Origin: Colletes latitarsis
Taxonomy: Eukaryota > Arthropoda > Insecta > Hymenoptera > Colletidae
DNA: 64,000 nt
Direction: 5' to 3'
Assembly (NCBI RefSeq): GCF_051014445.1
Contig: NW_027488370.1
Location: 4,650,001 to 4,714,000 of the forward strand
Below the pieces are notes generated by a model. That model had not been told where the DNA came from. It ran no database searches and was given only the letters and a program-made list of their open reading frames with translations. Made by a program: the position numbers and the translations under genes. Shown one piece after another: positions 63,828 to 64,000 of this stretch. Position 1 is the stretch's first letter; every line of letters begins with the position of its first letter.

Positions 63828-64000
63828 GTTAGGTCTAGGTTAGGTCTGGGATTTGCTCTCATCAGGCTCATTCTTTCGCATATTTCTCATACTTTATGGC
63901 TAGATCCTGGGCTTTTTCTGGATTGCATCACGTAGTAATGAAGTACAACACAGAAACAGTCAATTAAACCTGGTTTCCATCAATATTCTAGAGGACAACG
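63828..64000 (+). repeat. Last monomer, cut by the window edge
   Basis: An A monomer with ACTTTATGGCTAGATCC that stops at GAGGACAACG, only a few bases short of a full unit. The array evidently continues beyond the window. Confidence 0.9.

Larger units (their letters stand above)
493..64000 (+). repeat. 176-bp tandem satellite array, ~360 monomers
   Basis: The array is continuous and head-to-tail. With the monomer set to start at TTAGG, boundaries fall at 638, 814 and so on every 176 bp. Landmarks in order are: two 11-bp TTAGGTCT-type motifs (monomer bp 1-22), a variable stretch (about 23-60), the A/B family segment (about 60-100), ATCACGTAGTAATG (about 99-112), the GGTACC dyad (about 112-123), CTGAAACA, AATTAAACCTGG, the well-conserved GATCAATATTTTAGAG (about 150-164), then GGATAACGCATG. 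From 638 to the right edge is 63,363 bp, which is 360 monomers to within a few bases. I saw no monomer in reverse orientation and no insertion of foreign DNA. The array runs off the right edge. A unit near nucleosome-plus-linker length and a massive array are typical of centromeric or subtelomeric satellites. Confidence 0.97.

Noticed and set aside
493..64000. CRISPR array
   Set aside because: The repeating unit is contiguous satellite with diverged copies throughout. There are no short identical repeats separated by unique spacers.
493..64000. CENP-B box in the monomer
   Set aside because: I looked for the TTCG...A..CGGG pattern. The nearest stretch, TTGTTGAACGGATCC, lacks the required TTCG and CGGG.
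493..64000. tRNA-like RNA polymerase III promoter (GGTTTCGATCAA as B box, TGGCTAGATCC as A box)
   Set aside because: The B-box-like site has an extra T and lacks the closing CC, and the A-box-like site misses key positions. No terminator or cloverleaf accompanies them.
493..64000. True telomere tract
   Set aside because: The 11-bp motifs occur only in doublets once per 176 bp. No run of pure TTAGG-type repeats is present anywhere in the window.

Overview
The window is almost entirely one satellite DNA array. From about position 493 to the right edge, some 360 head-to-tail monomers of 176 bp run without interruption, all in the same orientation as far as I could read. I see no protein-coding gene, rRNA, tRNA, CRISPR array or intact transposon. 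Only the first ~492 bp are different: a GC-rich, hairpin-rich stretch, possibly a fragment of a mobile element such as the 3' part of a non-LTR retrotransposon.

The sequence points to a eukaryotic pericentromeric, centromeric or subtelomeric block. Each monomer opens with two tandem copies of an 11-bp motif of the form TTAGGTCTRGG, usually TTAGGTCTGGG and TTAGGTCTAGG. This resembles the 5-bp insect telomere repeat TTAGG and, from memory, the 11-bp telomeric variants reported in genome surveys of some Hymenoptera. An insect, possibly a hymenopteran, is therefore plausible, but the window cannot prove it.

Monomers fall into two main families that differ in the central third. Family A carries TGGCTAGATCC and GGATTG. 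Family B carries TTGAACRGATCC and GGTTTGG. Two B-like subfamilies, C and D, have their own flanks. A and B tend to alternate, giving a 352-bp dimer, and hybrid monomers join an A left half to a B right half or the reverse. Most monomers carry a dyad centred on GGTACC, which in one subfamily reaches a perfect 16-bp palindrome.

Layout from left to right: non-satellite flank (1-492); an irregular zone (493-4639); a ~3-kb block at 4640-7730 repeated at 9744-12474; a ~5-kb block at 13747-18715 repeated with two extra dimer-sized pieces at 20261-25932; a mixed zone with a 1.5-kb duplication (29525-31070 and 31450-32995); an almost perfect 880-bp tandem duplication (35522-37281); a mosaic zone (37282-47711); and a right-hand domain of higher-order repeats with periods of 1762 and 2114 bp, most of which is present twice (47712-53085 and 57925-63827). 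Copies share private variants, and the indels that separate them are mostly one or two whole monomers, as expected from unequal exchange and amplification. Despite that turnover, the 176-bp register drifts by only a few bases across the window.
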